Source of the DNA: Polynucleobacter necessarius
Lineage (GTDB): Bacteria; Pseudomonadota; Gammaproteobacteria; Burkholderiales; Burkholderiaceae
Length of the DNA: 64,000 bases
Direction of reading: 5' to 3'
NCBI RefSeq assembly: GCF_900096765.1
Contig: NZ_LT615228.1
Span: 1,432,669-1,496,668 of the forward strand
Position numbers and translations under genes: made by a program
Part shown: piece after piece, positions 42,278 through 51,378 of the stretch
How positions within the stretch are numbered: position 1 is the first letter of the stretch
Layout: every line of letters begins with the position of its first letter
Notes under the pieces: generated by a model
What the model saw: only the letters and a program-made list of their open reading frames with translations
Told to the model about the DNA's origin: nothing
The model's database searches: none

Positions 42278-42899
42278 TTACTCTGGAAAACGCGGCAAGC
42301 GTTCCTTGCCTACCGGCTCTGGGCGCCTAGCCATATTCATTTCCATTGCTAATAAAGTGTAGTAACCGGCAATTCCTGCTAAATCAATCACGCCTTTCTT
42401 TCCGAAACGTTTTTCTGTTTTATCAAAGCTTGCATCAGAGACCCGCTTGTAACGCTGGAGTTCGATTGTGAAATTATAGATGATCGTTTGATCTGAACTC
42501 ATTCCATCCGGTCTTCTACCTTCTTTAATTGCTTGCGCTATCTCCGGATTTAGGCCCTCTTTAATAGCAATGGGATAGTGAACCGACCATTCATAATCCT
42601 GACTCCACTCACGCGCCGTAATCAAAATTGCAAACTCACTCAGTGCACTGTCAAAGGCTGATTTATAGCGGAGATAGTCGCCCATGGCACGGGCATTATT
42701 CATTAGCTGTGGGCTATACATCAGCATAGCAAAAAGGCCCCCAGGGGGCCTTTTTGCGTACCGCTTCAAATTCTTGAGCAGCCTGTTTTTGTTCTGAGGT
42801 GTATTGCTCAATGGGAATTTCTGGGAGGCGATCTTGCGCAATTGCGAAGTTACACACAATTACTAACGCAACCAGTACAAGCCTAAAATATTTGAGCAT
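42278..42899 (-). pseudogene. Exported carboxymuconolactone-decarboxylase-like protein, frameshifted
   Basis: The start at ATG 42897-42899 gives a signal peptide (LVLVALVIVCNFAIAQ), then PIEQYTSEQKQAAQEFEAV and RKKAPWGPF. One base too many, a fifth T at 42731-42735 (A on plus), moves the frame; correcting it gives GPFAMLMYSPQLMNNARAMG. The remainder to 42278 is homologous to AhpD-like decarboxylase-fold proteins (FAILITAREWSQDYEW). The extra base lies in the arm of a perfect 14-bp palindrome. Family chemistry is not settled for exported members. Confidence 0.82.
42729..42757. repeat. Perfect palindrome in the decarboxylase-like pseudogene
   Basis: GCAAAAAGGCCCCC, one central base, then GGGGGCCTTTTTGC: 14-base arms without mismatch. 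It lies in the middle of a coding region, not at a gene end, although it looks like a terminator. Removing the base that breaks the reading frame would make the arms imperfect. Confidence 0.9.
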
Positions 42900-42919
42900 C
42901 AAACGTCTCCCAAAAATGT

Positions 42920-44248
42920 TTACTTCATTCTCTCTTGTTTCTGATCCAAAATAAACTCTGGATCTTGAGATTCCAGCCAACCGTCACGGTTGAGCGCACT
43001 AGTTAATTGTTTTTGATCTAACTCACCGGTCCACTTCGCAACCACAATAGTTGCCACACCATTACCAACCAGATTGGTTAATGCGCGTGCTTCTGACATG
43101 AATCGATCAATTCCTAAAATAATTGCCAGGCCGGCAACCGGAACATTGCCAACTGCAGACAGTGTTGCAGCCAAAACAATAAAACCACTACCGGTAATGC
43201 CAGCTGCCCCCTTAGAGGTGAGCAACAACACCAGCAGGAGTGTAATTTGTTGAGTGATTGTCATTGGGGTATCAGTTGCTTGCGCAATAAATACTGCAGC
43301 CATCGTTAAGTAGATTGAAGTACCATCTAAGTTAAACGAATAGCCGGTTGGAATAACCAATCCCACACAGCTCTTTTTGGCACCCAGCAATTCCATCTTC
43401 TCCATCATCTGCGGCAATACTGATTCAGAAGAAGATGTACCCAAAACAATCAATAACTCTTCTTTGATATATCGCACAAACTTAAAGATGCTAAAGCCAT
43501 TGAGTCGCGCAATAATGCCCAAAACAATGAAGACAAATAACAAGCAGGTGATATAAAACGCACCCATCAATTTGCCTAAAGAAAATAAAGAGGCAATTCC
43601 ATACTTACCAATGGTGAAGGCCATCGCACCAAATGCACCGATTGGTGCAAATTTCATGATGATGCCGATGATATCGAAAAGAACATGTGATGTTTTTTCA
43701 ATCATATCGAACACGAGGGTGCCGCGGCCACCAAAACGATGCAAGGCAAATCCAAACAACACCGCTATAAACAACACTTGTAAAATTTCACCCTTCGCAA
43801 ATGCATCAACTGCAGTGCTCGGGATAATATTCATCAAGAATTCAGTAGTGGTCCCCATTTTTCCTAGGCCCGTATACGCTGCAATCCCTTTGGTGTCCAA
43901 GCTTGCAGGATCGATATTCATACCAGCCCCTGGCTGCAGTACATTCACCACGACTAAACCAACTATTAGGGCAATAGTGCTGACAATCTCAAAGTACAAC
44001 AGAGCAAGGCCGCCTGTTTTACCAACCTTCTTCATGTCTTCCATACCGGCGATGCCAACCACTACGGTACAGAAAATAATTGGGGCGATTAACATCTTGA
44101 TACCCTTAATGAAGGCATCCCCGAAAGGCTTCATTTCTGTACCAAGACTTGGATAGAAATGACCCAACAAAACCCCAATTACTACCGCTGTAAGCACTTG
44201 AAAATAAAGGATTTTATAGAATGGTGGCTTCTTTAATGGGGCAGTCAT
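42920..44248 (-). CDS. dctA: C4-dicarboxylate transporter DctA
   Basis: Proton- or sodium-driven importer of succinate, fumarate and malate (DAACS family). I set the start at ATG 44246-44248 ([19 protein letters not shown]) because AGGAAG precedes it; a longer frame to 44530 would run through the neighbouring gene. 442 residues with eight hydrophobic spans, the [14 protein letters not shown] hairpin and [16 protein letters not shown] substrate-site motif. All marks are intact, so uptake of dicarboxylates looks functional. Confidence 0.95.
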   Translation of the reverse strand: MTAPLKKPPFYKILYFQVLTAVVIGVLLGHFYPSLGTEMKPFGDAFIKGIKMLIAPIIFCTVVVGIAGMEDMKKVGKTGGLALLYFEIVSTIALIVGLVVVNVLQPGAGMNIDPASLDTKGIAAYTGLGKMGTTTEFLMNIIPSTAVDAFAKGEILQVLFIAVLFGFALHRFGGRGTLVFDMIEKTSHVLFDIIGIIMKFAPIGAFGAMAFTIGKYGIASLFSLGKLMGAFYITCLLFVFIVLGIIARLNGFSIFKFVRYIKEELLIVLGTSSSESVLPQMMEKMELLGAKKSCVGLVIPTGYSFNLDGTSIYLTMAAVFIAQATDTPMTITQQITLLLVLLLTSKGAAGITGSGFIVLAATLSAVGNVPVAGLAIILGIDRFMSEARALTNLVGNGVATIVVAKWTGELDQKQLTSALNRDGWLESQDPEFILDQKQERMK

Positions 44249-44352
44249 TTTGTCTTCCTTTATGCGGTGGATTATGTAATTTGGGAGCTTTAGTGAATAC
44301 GACATATTACCTCGAACCTTTTTAGGCAAGATCTTTGCTCGATAATGCATAG

Positions 44353-45090
44353 ATGGAAGAAAAAATTCGCGTATCAAAGTTGCTATCTGAATTGGGCTTA
44401 TGCTCACGTCGGGAAGCAGACTCTTATATTGAGCAAGGCTTAGTAACAGTTGATGGTGAGGTAGTGAATGAACTTGGTGTTCGAGCCTTTCGCCACCAAA
44501 AAATTGAGTTGCAATCTGGCGCCAAAGCACAGCAAGCCTCTCGAATTACGGTTCTTCTTAATAAGCCTGTTGGTTACATCTCTCATTATGATGATGAGCA
44601 AGAGTACCAACCAGCGGCATCATTGATAACACCTGATCACTACTTTCCTAGCCCACAGGATAAAGGTCGTAACCCGCGCTTTAACACTAAGGGGCTAGCT
44701 CCTGCGGGCCGATTAGATATAGATTCGACCGGTCTATTAGTGTTAACTCAAGATGGGCGAATTGCTAAATTGCTGATTGGTGAAAACAGTCCGATTGAAA
44801 AAGAATATTTAGTGAGGGTGGAAGGCAAGCTTTCATTTGAAGACTTGGATAGACTGAGACATGGCCTCAGCCTTGATGGTGTTGCCTTAAAAACAGCTCA
44901 AGTAAGTTGGCAAAATGAAGATCAGTTACGTTTTGTTTTGCGCGAGGGTCGCAAACGGCAAATTCGTCGCATGTGCGAAATGGTTGGACTTAAAGTGCTT
45001 GGCTTAAAGCGCGTGCGAATGGGTCGCGTCTCTTTAGGTCCGCTGCCCCCTGGACAATGGCGATTTCTAGGTCCTCATGAGCAATTCTAG
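44353..45090 (+). CDS. rRNA pseudouridine synthase (RsuA/RluB/RluF family)
   Basis: 245 residues. S4 RNA-binding domain at 6-50 ([20 protein letters not shown]), then the catalytic Asp in [19 protein letters not shown] and the late [19 protein letters not shown] motif. Family members modify 16S or 23S rRNA uridines; which one is not decided here. Divergent from dctA. A compact length like RluF/RluE is seen, without the basic C-terminal tail of some RluB. Confidence 0.9.
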   Translation: MEEKIRVSKLLSELGLCSRREADSYIEQGLVTVDGEVVNELGVRAFRHQKIELQSGAKAQQASRITVLLNKPVGYISHYDDEQEYQPAASLITPDHYFPSPQDKGRNPRFNTKGLAPAGRLDIDSTGLLVLTQDGRIAKLLIGENSPIEKEYLVRVEGKLSFEDLDRLRHGLSLDGVALKTAQVSWQNEDQLRFVLREGRKRQIRRMCEMVGLKVLGLKRVRMGRVSLGPLPPGQWRFLGPHEQF

Positions 45091-45140
45091 ATAGAGGTAC
45101 CCGCTTATAATGGCGTCCAAACTAGATTAATCAGCGCAGA

Positions 45141-46776
45141 ATTACCATCGATACCACCAACTCCAGCACTCCGGCCGCAGAAGTTCTCAGACGTCGCAGC
45201 TTTGCCATCCATCTCCCACCCAGATGCTGGTAAAACTACGCTGACAGAAAAGCTATTACTCTACGCGGGTGCTATTCAGATTGCTGGAAGTGTCAAAGCA
45301 CGCAAGGCTAGCAGACATGCTACATCCGACTGGATGGAGATTGAAAAGCAGCGCGGGATTTCAGTTGCCAGCTCTGTAATGCAGATGAAATATCGTGATT
45401 GCATCATTAATCTGCTGGATACTCCTGGCCACCAGGATTTCTCGGAAGATACTTATCGAGTATTAACTGCTGTTGACTCTGCCTTGATGGTCATTGATGC
45501 CGCAAATGGCGTGGAATCACAAACTCTCCGCCTGTTAGAAGTTTGTCGCGCTCGTAATACGCCTATCGTTACCTTCATCAATAAGATGGATCGCGAAGTA
45601 AAGCCTCCCATGGAGTTGATGGATGAGATTGAGACAGCGCTTGGAATTGAAGTAGTGCCTTTTACCTGGCCAGTAGGTATGGGCAAATCATTTGCCGGAG
45701 TGATTGATATTGCTAACTCCAGAATGCGCATGTTCAAAGCGGGCGAGGATCGAGTAACTGAGGATTCCCATGCTGTGGTCGATATCAATGACCCAGCCCT
45801 CAAAGAAAGACTTGGTTCTGATCTAGAAAATGCTTTGGCTGAAGTTGATCTCATTAAAGAAGCGATGCCTGCTTTTGATCGCGAAGCATTTTTAGCGGGT
45901 CGCCAATCGCCAGTATTTTTTGGCTCAGCTATTAACAACTTTGGCGTAAGAGAAATCTTGAATACGCTAGTCGAGCTTGCGCCATCTCCGGGCTCTCGGA
46001 AAGCTCTGCAGCGAGAATTTAGCCCTGCTGAAAATAAATTCTCTGCGGTAGTCTTTAAAATCCAAGCAAACATGGATCCGGCTCATCGCGATCGAGTAGC
46101 ATTTTTACGCATTTGCTCAGGCCATTTTCAGCGTGGCATGAAGCTCAAGATTTGCTGCAATGGAAAAGAAGTGCGCACTAATAATGCACTTTCATTTCTC
46201 TCTCAACGGCGCGACATTCTCGACGAGGCTTTTCCAGGCGACATTATTGGCTTACCAAATCATGGTCTACTGCGACTTGGTGACACGCTCACTGAAGGCG
46301 AGCAACTTCAATTTACTGGTCTACCCTTTTTTGCCCCAGAAATATTTCGGATGGTTGAGTCAGCTGACCCCTTGCGCTCAAAACAATTACGTACTGGTCT
46401 AATGCAGCTTGGGGAAGAGGGCGCCATTCAAGTCTTTCGACCAATGGCGGGCGGCACAATGTTATTGGGCGCATTTGGTCAATTGCAATTTGAAGTAGTC
46501 AGCCATCGCCTTCAAACTGAATATGGCGCAGAAGTCCGACTGCTGCCAGCGCGTTATAACTTAGCCCGCTGGGTGAGCTCAGATGATCCTGTTGCGCTGA
46601 AAAAATTTATCCAAGAAAACATTCATCGCATGGCCGAAGACGTGGTTGGCGCCTCCGTTTTTTTGGCTTCTCATAAATCTGAGCTTGATGTTGCTCAGCA
46701 ACGCTGGGAGTCCATTCAATTCCATGCGCTTAGAGAGCATGCCGGCTTAATCTATCAATCTGATTTAGCCAGTTAA
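45141..46776 (+). pseudogene. prfC: Peptide chain release factor 3, 5' end frameshifted
   Basis: Translational GTPase that recycles RF1/RF2. From 45202 the frame is open for 524 codons with ISHPDAGKTTLTEKLLL (P-loop), DTPGHQDF, and FINKMDRE. The first part lies in another frame: TPAAEVLRRRSFAI ends at GCCATCC, where one extra C (about 45208-45212) separates it from ISHPDAG. That upstream frame also has no ATG, GTG or TTG between its preceding stop and the shift. Starting at TTG 45202 would drop the first beta-strand but keep the P-loop. Either newly inactivated, or a sequence error; RF3 is not essential in E. coli. Confidence 0.72.
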
Positions 46777-46789
46777 TTGACTTAATTCC

Positions 46790-47029
46790 CTAACGGGGCG
46801 AATTGCAATCAAAAACAGCGACTAATTGAGTATCAGACTTTCTGAATGAGGCCATTTTTCCATATTGCTGACAATAGGCGTTTGCTTTCTGAGTAAGCTG
46901 CTGCATTGACTCGTCACTGCTATTTAAGAAAGTAACATGGTTGGAGTCTGAGGCATCTGTATAGACAGCAGCACATGCTGAAATGAATAGCGTTATACAA
47001 AGTAGCGTTAGAAATATAAGTTGTCTCAT
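46790..47029 (-). CDS. Small lipoprotein of unknown function
   Basis: About 79 residues with a lipoprotein signal (LIFLTLLCITLFISAC, lipid cysteine near residue 19). The mature part has three further Cys-poor segments, SDSNHVTFLNSSDESMQQL and AYCQQYGKMASF, ending VFDCNSPR; the two late cysteines could form a disulfide. The start ATG 47029 has AGG upstream. It converges with prfC. No family was recognised with certainty. Confidence 0.65.
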   Translation of the reverse strand: MRQLIFLTLLCITLFISACAAVYTDASDSNHVTFLNSSDESMQQLTQKANAYCQQYGKMASFRKSDTQLVAVFDCNSPR

Positions 47030-47062
47030 CAATACCTTTTACGCATCAATAGGGCTCTAATA

Positions 47063-47296
47063 TTAATGAGTTAAATTCAATTTATGCAAAATTGCGGTGG
47101 TAATTTTGGTCGCTAAAGGTCTGTAGATCAAGATACAAACAATGGTTACAGGATATGCCACGAGCCACACCTCTAGCCACACCCAAAAAAAGTTTTCTAC
47201 GGGGCCCACTCGCACAAAGGTAGTGGCCAAGGTAATGCTTGCAGACATTAGCATGCCCATTACTAAGGAAAAAATGATGTTTGGAGAATTAATCAT
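47063..47296 (-). CDS. DUF2798 family small membrane protein
   Basis: 77 residues, two hydrophobic helices (IIFSLVMGMLMSASITLA and WLEVWLVAYPVTIVCILIY) with the RPLATKITTAIL tail typical of DUF2798. Function unknown. Divergent from the GNAT gene at 47353, 56 bp apart. Confidence 0.75.
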   Translation of the reverse strand: MINSPNIIFSLVMGMLMSASITLATTFVRVGPVENFFWVWLEVWLVAYPVTIVCILIYRPLATKITTAILHKLNLTH

Positions 47297-47352
47297 TCTC
47301 TAATCATAGCGCCTGATCTATTAAGCTGTTATTCTGAATTAAGAAGGTTTCT

Positions 47353-47748
47353 ATGATTAGTTATCGCGATAACGCAAATATCATCGCCGAACAAGCGATT
47401 GACCTCTACAAACGATCTACACTTGGCGAGCGCCGCCCCATCGATAATCACAACACCTTTGAGGCGATGCTCAAGAACGCCAATTTGACCATTACCGCCT
47501 GGGATGGAGACAAGCTAGTCGGCATATCCAGAACGCTCACTGATTTTGCTTATGTTGCTTATCTGGCCGATCTAGCAGTGAATGAACAATATCAACGTAC
47601 TGACATAGGCAAACGTCTCATTGCTGAAACTCAGTTGCGCTTGGAGCCTAATTGTATGATTGTTCTTTTAGCTGCACCCAAAGCGAATGAATACTATGAG
47701 CATATTGGCTTTGAACATAATCCACGCGCATGGATGTTAAAGAAATAA
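47353..47748 (+). CDS. GNAT family N-acetyltransferase
   Basis: 131 residues. The acetyl-CoA-binding signature is YLADLAVNEQYQRTDIGKRLI, with QRxxIG-type loop, followed by IVLLAAPKANEYYEHIGF, the usual motif B. AAGG lies 6 bases before the ATG. The acceptor is not predictable. Followed 21 bp later by a histidine phosphatase gene. Confidence 0.88.
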   Translation: MISYRDNANIIAEQAIDLYKRSTLGERRPIDNHNTFEAMLKNANLTITAWDGDKLVGISRTLTDFAYVAYLADLAVNEQYQRTDIGKRLIAETQLRLEPNCMIVLLAAPKANEYYEHIGFEHNPRAWMLKK

Positions 47749-47769
47749 TTACCCTTTGATGATTGCACA

Positions 47770-48414
47770 ATGACCAATACTCAATTCTGTTTAGTGCGCC
47801 ACGGTGAAACCGATTGGAATATCGCGCGTCGCTTACAAGGCCATACTGATATTGACCTCAATGCACGAGGTATAAAGCAAGCAAAACAACTAGCAAACTC
47901 CTTAAAGGCAATAGAACTTCAGTTCGATGTTTTATACACAAGCGATCTCCTGCGGGCAGCAAAAACAGCGCAAGCAATTGAAGATCAATTTGGTGTTAAG
48001 GCCTTGATTGATCCCAACTTAAGAGAGCGTCACCTTGGCGCCCTGCAGGGACTGAGCATCGCTGAGGCGCCCCAAGCAGAATCAGAACTATGGGATATTC
48101 ATACAAGTAGAGACTTAAGCCATGATCTTCGTGGCGGCGAGAGTATTAGAGACTTTGCAGAGCGGATTCATCAAGCCCTAGAACAAATCCGCAAGCGGCA
48201 TCTTGGAAAAACAATTCTCCTAGTAAGTCATGGTGGCGCCCTAGACATGATGTATCGACTAGCAAGTGGGCAAACTTTAGATTCTGAAAAAGTAGTGTCG
48301 GTACCAAATGCCTCTTTAAGCTGGATTAGTCATAACGGCGTAACTTGGAATGTTGATCGCTGGGCTGATACTAGTCACTTAGAGGGTCTTGCTCTGGATA
48401 ACCTAGATCTCTAA
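47770..48414 (+). CDS. Histidine phosphatase family protein (GpmB/CobC-like)
   Basis: 214 residues with the RHG phosphatase motif LVRHGETDWN near the start (catalytic His11), ERHLGALQG in the middle and SHGGALDMM with the second catalytic His. Could act on phosphoglycerate, alpha-ribazole phosphate or other phospho-substrates; the sequence does not decide. In line with the GNAT gene upstream. Confidence 0.88.
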   Translation: MTNTQFCLVRHGETDWNIARRLQGHTDIDLNARGIKQAKQLANSLKAIELQFDVLYTSDLLRAAKTAQAIEDQFGVKALIDPNLRERHLGALQGLSIAEAPQAESELWDIHTSRDLSHDLRGGESIRDFAERIHQALEQIRKRHLGKTILLVSHGGALDMMYRLASGQTLDSEKVVSVPNASLSWISHNGVTWNVDRWADTSHLEGLALDNLDL

Positions 48415-48445
48415 TGCATTTTCCAAAATCTTCTATGATTCTTGT

Positions 48446-49219
48446 ATGAAAATATTCTCAAAAGCATGGCTCTGCCTAGTTCTTGGATTTATCTCTTTGC
48501 CAGTGCATGCAATGGACAATATGCCAGACGATGGTTTACCAGATCACATCGTTGGCGATATTGGCGCAGCTGTTTATGGCTCTAATATGCATATTGGCTC
48601 AGAAGGAGCTCAATCTTTAGTCCTTCCATATGCTTTTTTTGACTACCAGCGTTTCTTTGCTCGCATTGATGAAGTTGGCATTAAAACTTTCAAAATGGGC
48701 TATGGTTATTTTGAAATCATCGGCAAGATAGCCCTCAACTCATACAAGGTGAAGTCGCCTATTAATGGGGCAACCATTAATAAAAGTGATCCCATTCCCT
48801 TGGGCGTAGGCACTTATCAAGAAACCCCTATTGGGGGCTTCTTTGCAAATGCATATCATGATTTTGGAAAATCAAATGGGGCGCTTTATGAGCTGCTCTA
48901 TTTTGCCGAAGTTGAAACGTTTAAAAAGGTGGTAGTGTATCCAGAGATCGGCATCGAAAGACAGTCTAGTCAATACGCCAATTATTACTATGGATTGAGC
49001 TCTGGGGAGTCTAATGCAACGGGATATAGCCCTTATACAGCCCCAGCCACTAATAATCTCTTAGCAGGTTTCATGATAGAAATTCCTGTTGTCGACAACT
49101 GGTATATCAATCTATATGGTCGGCGCAAATGGATGGGTAATGGGATTAATAACAGTCCAGTCATGAATAAATCCTTTCAGGACAATGTATTTGCTGCTTT
49201 AGCCTATCGCTTTAAGTAA
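48446..49219 (+). CDS. MipA/OmpV family outer-membrane protein
   Basis: 257 residues with a signal peptide (hydrophobic to about 20, cleavage after VHA) and a beta-barrel ending in an aromatic residue pattern ALAYRFK. MipA/OmpV proteins scaffold murein hydrolases or act in outer-membrane stress. Family marks include GDIGAAVYGSNMHIGS and the late GRRKWMGNGINNSP. A strong terminator follows. Confidence 0.8.
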   Translation: MKIFSKAWLCLVLGFISLPVHAMDNMPDDGLPDHIVGDIGAAVYGSNMHIGSEGAQSLVLPYAFFDYQRFFARIDEVGIKTFKMGYGYFEIIGKIALNSYKVKSPINGATINKSDPIPLGVGTYQETPIGGFFANAYHDFGKSNGALYELLYFAEVETFKKVVVYPEIGIERQSSQYANYYYGLSSGESNATGYSPYTAPATNNLLAGFMIEIPVVDNWYINLYGRRKWMGNGINNSPVMNKSFQDNVFAALAYRFK

Positions 49220-49227
49220 TGCCGATT

Positions 49228-49255
49228 AATAAGCCGCATGAGCGGCTTATTTTTT
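49228..49255 (+). terminator. Intrinsic terminator after the MipA-like gene
   Basis: AATAAGCCGC and GCGGCTTATT form a perfect 10-bp stem with an ATGA loop, followed on the plus strand by TTTT. It lies 8 bp after the stop codon. Confidence 0.9.
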
Positions 49256-49262
49256 AGAGCAT

Positions 49263-49454
49263 TTACTTTGCTGGATGCATCCGATTGTGATCAGAAATAC
49301 AAAAATCAACGATAGTTTCTGCAAAACTTAAATATCGTGAGTTGATTTTTCTAAAGCGATCTAACTCAGCTGTAACGCTAGAAGTTTCTCCCTTAAAGCC
49401 AACATCCTCATATCCGGGATGGTAAGGGGCTTCTTCAACCAATTTGTTTGTCAT
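49263..49454 (-). CDS. Hypothetical 63-residue ORF downstream of the glycine riboswitch
   Basis: This is the only open frame of any length in the transcript led by the glycine riboswitch. Its product (start MTNKLVEEAPYHPGYEDVGF, with a TAELDRFRKINSRYLSFAE helix) matches nothing I recognise and has no signal or membrane segment. Coding status is uncertain; it could be a real small protein or a remnant of a lost riboswitch-controlled gene. The ribosome-binding site is weak (GAAAG). Confidence 0.35.
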   Translation of the reverse strand: MTNKLVEEAPYHPGYEDVGFKGETSSVTAELDRFRKINSRYLSFAETIVDFCISDHNRMHPAK

Positions 49455-49596
49455 ACATTTCTTTCATTAATAGATGGTCAAGGTTGGCCAATATCAAAAG
49501 GCCAAAACATTACACTGCTGAATGACCCAAAAAGAAATTTGCATAGGTTCTCCCAAAAGCAGCCCATCAAACACCCAAGCGTGGATAGATGCCGCT

Positions 49597-49783
49597 CCCC
49601 CTGTCCTTGATACCTGAGAGATTCACACTAAGCCCAACTTAGTGCTTGCTCCTTCGGTGCACCATCAAAATGGCGACTCTCCAGACGGCTATTTAGGATA
49701 AGCAGTACCTTCCTGCTGGATACCTGAGCGTTCATGGGAGTTTGCGCCTTCGGTGGAGAAATTCATCTCACTCTCCTGCTTGA
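49597..49783 (-). promoter_or_regulatory. Tandem glycine riboswitch
   Basis: Two consecutive aptamers are visible on the minus strand. Aptamer I (about 49700-49783): AGGAGAGTGAG, then CCACCGAAGGCGCAAAC, then CGCTCAGGTATCC. Aptamer II (about 49597-49697): CTGGAGAGTCG, CACCGAAGGAGCAAGC, a 9-bp hairpin CACTAAGTT-GGG-CTTAGTG, then TCTCTCAGGTATC and AAGGACAGGGG. The repeated CCGAAGG and CTCAGGTA blocks are diagnostic of glycine riboswitches, which usually control gcv genes or a glycine transporter. Neither follows here. Confidence 0.92.
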
Positions 49784-49787
49784 AAAA

Positions 49788-49816
49788 ATTATATCTTGAT
49801 ATAGAGGGTCAGTCGA
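49788..49816 (-). promoter_or_regulatory. Promoter of the glycine riboswitch transcript
   Basis: On the minus strand a perfect -10 TATAAT (49788-49793) is preceded at exactly 17 bp by TCGACT (49811-49816), 4 of 6 matches to the -35 consensus. The start site would fall at the edge of the first aptamer. Confidence 0.65.
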
Positions 49817-49867
49817 ATTCCATGCATCCTGAAAAACCCCGAGACATTTCAATAAATTAAGTTTTAG

Positions 49868-50662
49868 TTACCATGGCAATGCCGGAAGAATAGGCTTGAG
49901 ACCAGCCTTTTGAATCACTGGTGACGCAGCTGGGGATGCCAGGTATGCAATTAGATCTCTTGCTGCTACAAGATTACTAACATTAGAGGTGATACCCGCA
50001 GAAAAGAAAACGGTTTGTTGAACTTCTGGAGGAATTTCTCCTATAAAGTCAATTCCAGGAATGGGAATGAGTTCGCTGACCTGCTGAAAACCTAACTCTG
50101 CCTCCCCCCTTGCAACAACAGTGCCCACACGCTCACTATAGATTTTTTTAGCAGTCTTGTTCATCTGCTCCGCAATGCCCATTCTCGGAAAAACTTCTGT
50201 GGATAAATAGGTACCGCTTGCACTTGCTGAGTAAGCTACTGACTTTGCATTTAATAAGGCATCCTTAAATGCGGGCATTGTTGAAATATCCGGCCTAGGA
50301 GCACCAGCTTTTACCGCTGCTCCAATTACCGAGGCCACTAAATTCACTTTACTACCGGGTTGCACTGTGCCACTTTTAATAAAACCATCCAAGGCAGGGC
50401 CAGCAAGAATTAATACATCGAACTTTTCATCTCTAGCCAATCGCGATGGTATTGAATCTGGCGCACCCCCCATTGAAGAGCCATAGGAAATAATGACTTT
50501 GTTTAACGATTGTTTTTCATATTCAGGGGCAAGCGTTTTTAGCGCTTCTGCAAACGCCCCGGAAGTTATAACCTGAATCTCTGCGGCTGTAGCAGAAGAT
50601 GAAAGAATTAATAGAACTAATAGGCTGATTGCAATATTTTCAATCGTACGATTAATGCGCAT
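49868..50662 (-). CDS. ModA-like periplasmic substrate-binding protein
   Basis: 264 residues with a signal peptide (IAISLLVLLILSSSATAA) and a molybdate-type solute-binding fold: VITSGAFAEALKTLAP, YGSSMGG, LARDEKFDVLILAG and SASASGTYLSTEVFPRMG. No ModB or ModC genes are adjacent. It is the last gene of a MarR-HAD-ModA-like operon with 11-bp spacing, so its ligand may be an organic acid or anion rather than molybdate; this is inference. Confidence 0.78.
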   Translation of the reverse strand: MRINRTIENIAISLLVLLILSSSATAAEIQVITSGAFAEALKTLAPEYEKQSLNKVIISYGSSMGGAPDSIPSRLARDEKFDVLILAGPALDGFIKSGTVQPGSKVNLVASVIGAAVKAGAPRPDISTMPAFKDALLNAKSVAYSASASGTYLSTEVFPRMGIAEQMNKTAKKIYSERVGTVVARGEAELGFQQVSELIPIPGIDFIGEIPPEVQQTVFFSAGITSNVSNLVAARDLIAYLASPAASPVIQKAGLKPILPALPW

Positions 50663-50673
50663 TTTTCACCCAT

Positions 50674-51357
50674 TTAAATAAATTGTAAAACTTGAGATAG
50701 TGAACTACCTTCATAGTCAGGCTGCACCCCGATTTCCTCGAATGGATGCCCCAATCGATTAACCCAGAACACATCAAATCCAAACCACTTTGCTGCTAAT
50801 GCATCCCATGCATTACTAGATACAAAAAGGATTTCATCTTTGTTAACCGCAAATGCCTTAAGTAAAAGCTCATAAGCCTGTGGAGCAGTTTTAAACAAAC
50901 GCACATCTTCGATAGTTACTACTTTATCCAAATAGGGACTAAGGCCATTGCTATCCACCACAGTAGACAACATCTCTCTACTGCCATTGGACAAAATAGC
51001 AGTAAGCACCCCTTTTTCTTTGATGGTTTTTAAAACTGTCAGGCTATCTTCAAATCCAGTGAGCTTGGCATACTGATCCATCAATCGCTTTTCATTTTGC
51101 TGGGAGAGGCTAAGCCCCATCCGCTTACATACATAGCGCAAGGATCGAGCCGTTAGATCCCAAAAGGGTAAATAGTGTTTACTTCCATTTGGACTGGGAT
51201 CGCTCAAGGTCACTAAACGGGTGTATTCAATTTGACGATCCCGCCACATCAAAGAAAGCGCTTGGCCTTGTCCGGGGAAAATCTCTTCCGCAAGAGTACC
51301 CATGGAATAGACATCAAATAATGTGCCATAAGCGTCAAAGGCAATTAATTTATACAT
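50674..51357 (-). CDS. Haloacid dehalogenase, type II (HAD superfamily)
   Basis: About 227 residues. The nucleophile Asp is in AFDAYGTLFDVYS; motif II Ser/Thr in AILSNGSREML; Lys in RLFKTAPQAYELLL; motif IV region VSSNAWDALAAKWFG carries the Asn-Asp pattern of type II L-2-haloacid dehalogenases. Start ATG 51357 is chosen over the upstream TTG because GGAG precedes it. Sits between a MarR-type regulator and a ModA-like protein. Confidence 0.88.
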   Translation of the reverse strand: MYKLIAFDAYGTLFDVYSMGTLAEEIFPGQGQALSLMWRDRQIEYTRLVTLSDPSPNGSKHYLPFWDLTARSLRYVCKRMGLSLSQQNEKRLMDQYAKLTGFEDSLTVLKTIKEKGVLTAILSNGSREMLSTVVDSNGLSPYLDKVVTIEDVRLFKTAPQAYELLLKAFAVNKDEILFVSSNAWDALAAKWFGFDVFWVNRLGHPFEEIGVQPDYEGSSLSQVLQFI

Positions 51358-51378
51358 TACCAAAGACTCCGTTAGGTT

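Noticed and set aside
42729..42757. Terminator for dctA or the upstream gene
   Set aside because: The hairpin lies within the coding region of the decarboxylase-like gene; homology continues on both sides.
43572..44156. A 194-residue plus-strand frame opposite dctA
   Set aside because: dctA family motifs are complete on the minus strand; the opposite frame is rich in Pro, Thr and Ile, typical of antisense to membrane-protein genes.
44249..44530. N-terminal extension of dctA to 44530
   Set aside because: It would run through the start of the pseudouridine synthase gene, and a ribosome-binding site marks ATG 44248 instead.
45453..46073. A 206-residue minus-strand frame opposite prfC
   Set aside because: prfC is unmistakable on the plus strand; the antisense frame is a codon-usage shadow rich in Ser, Arg and Ala.
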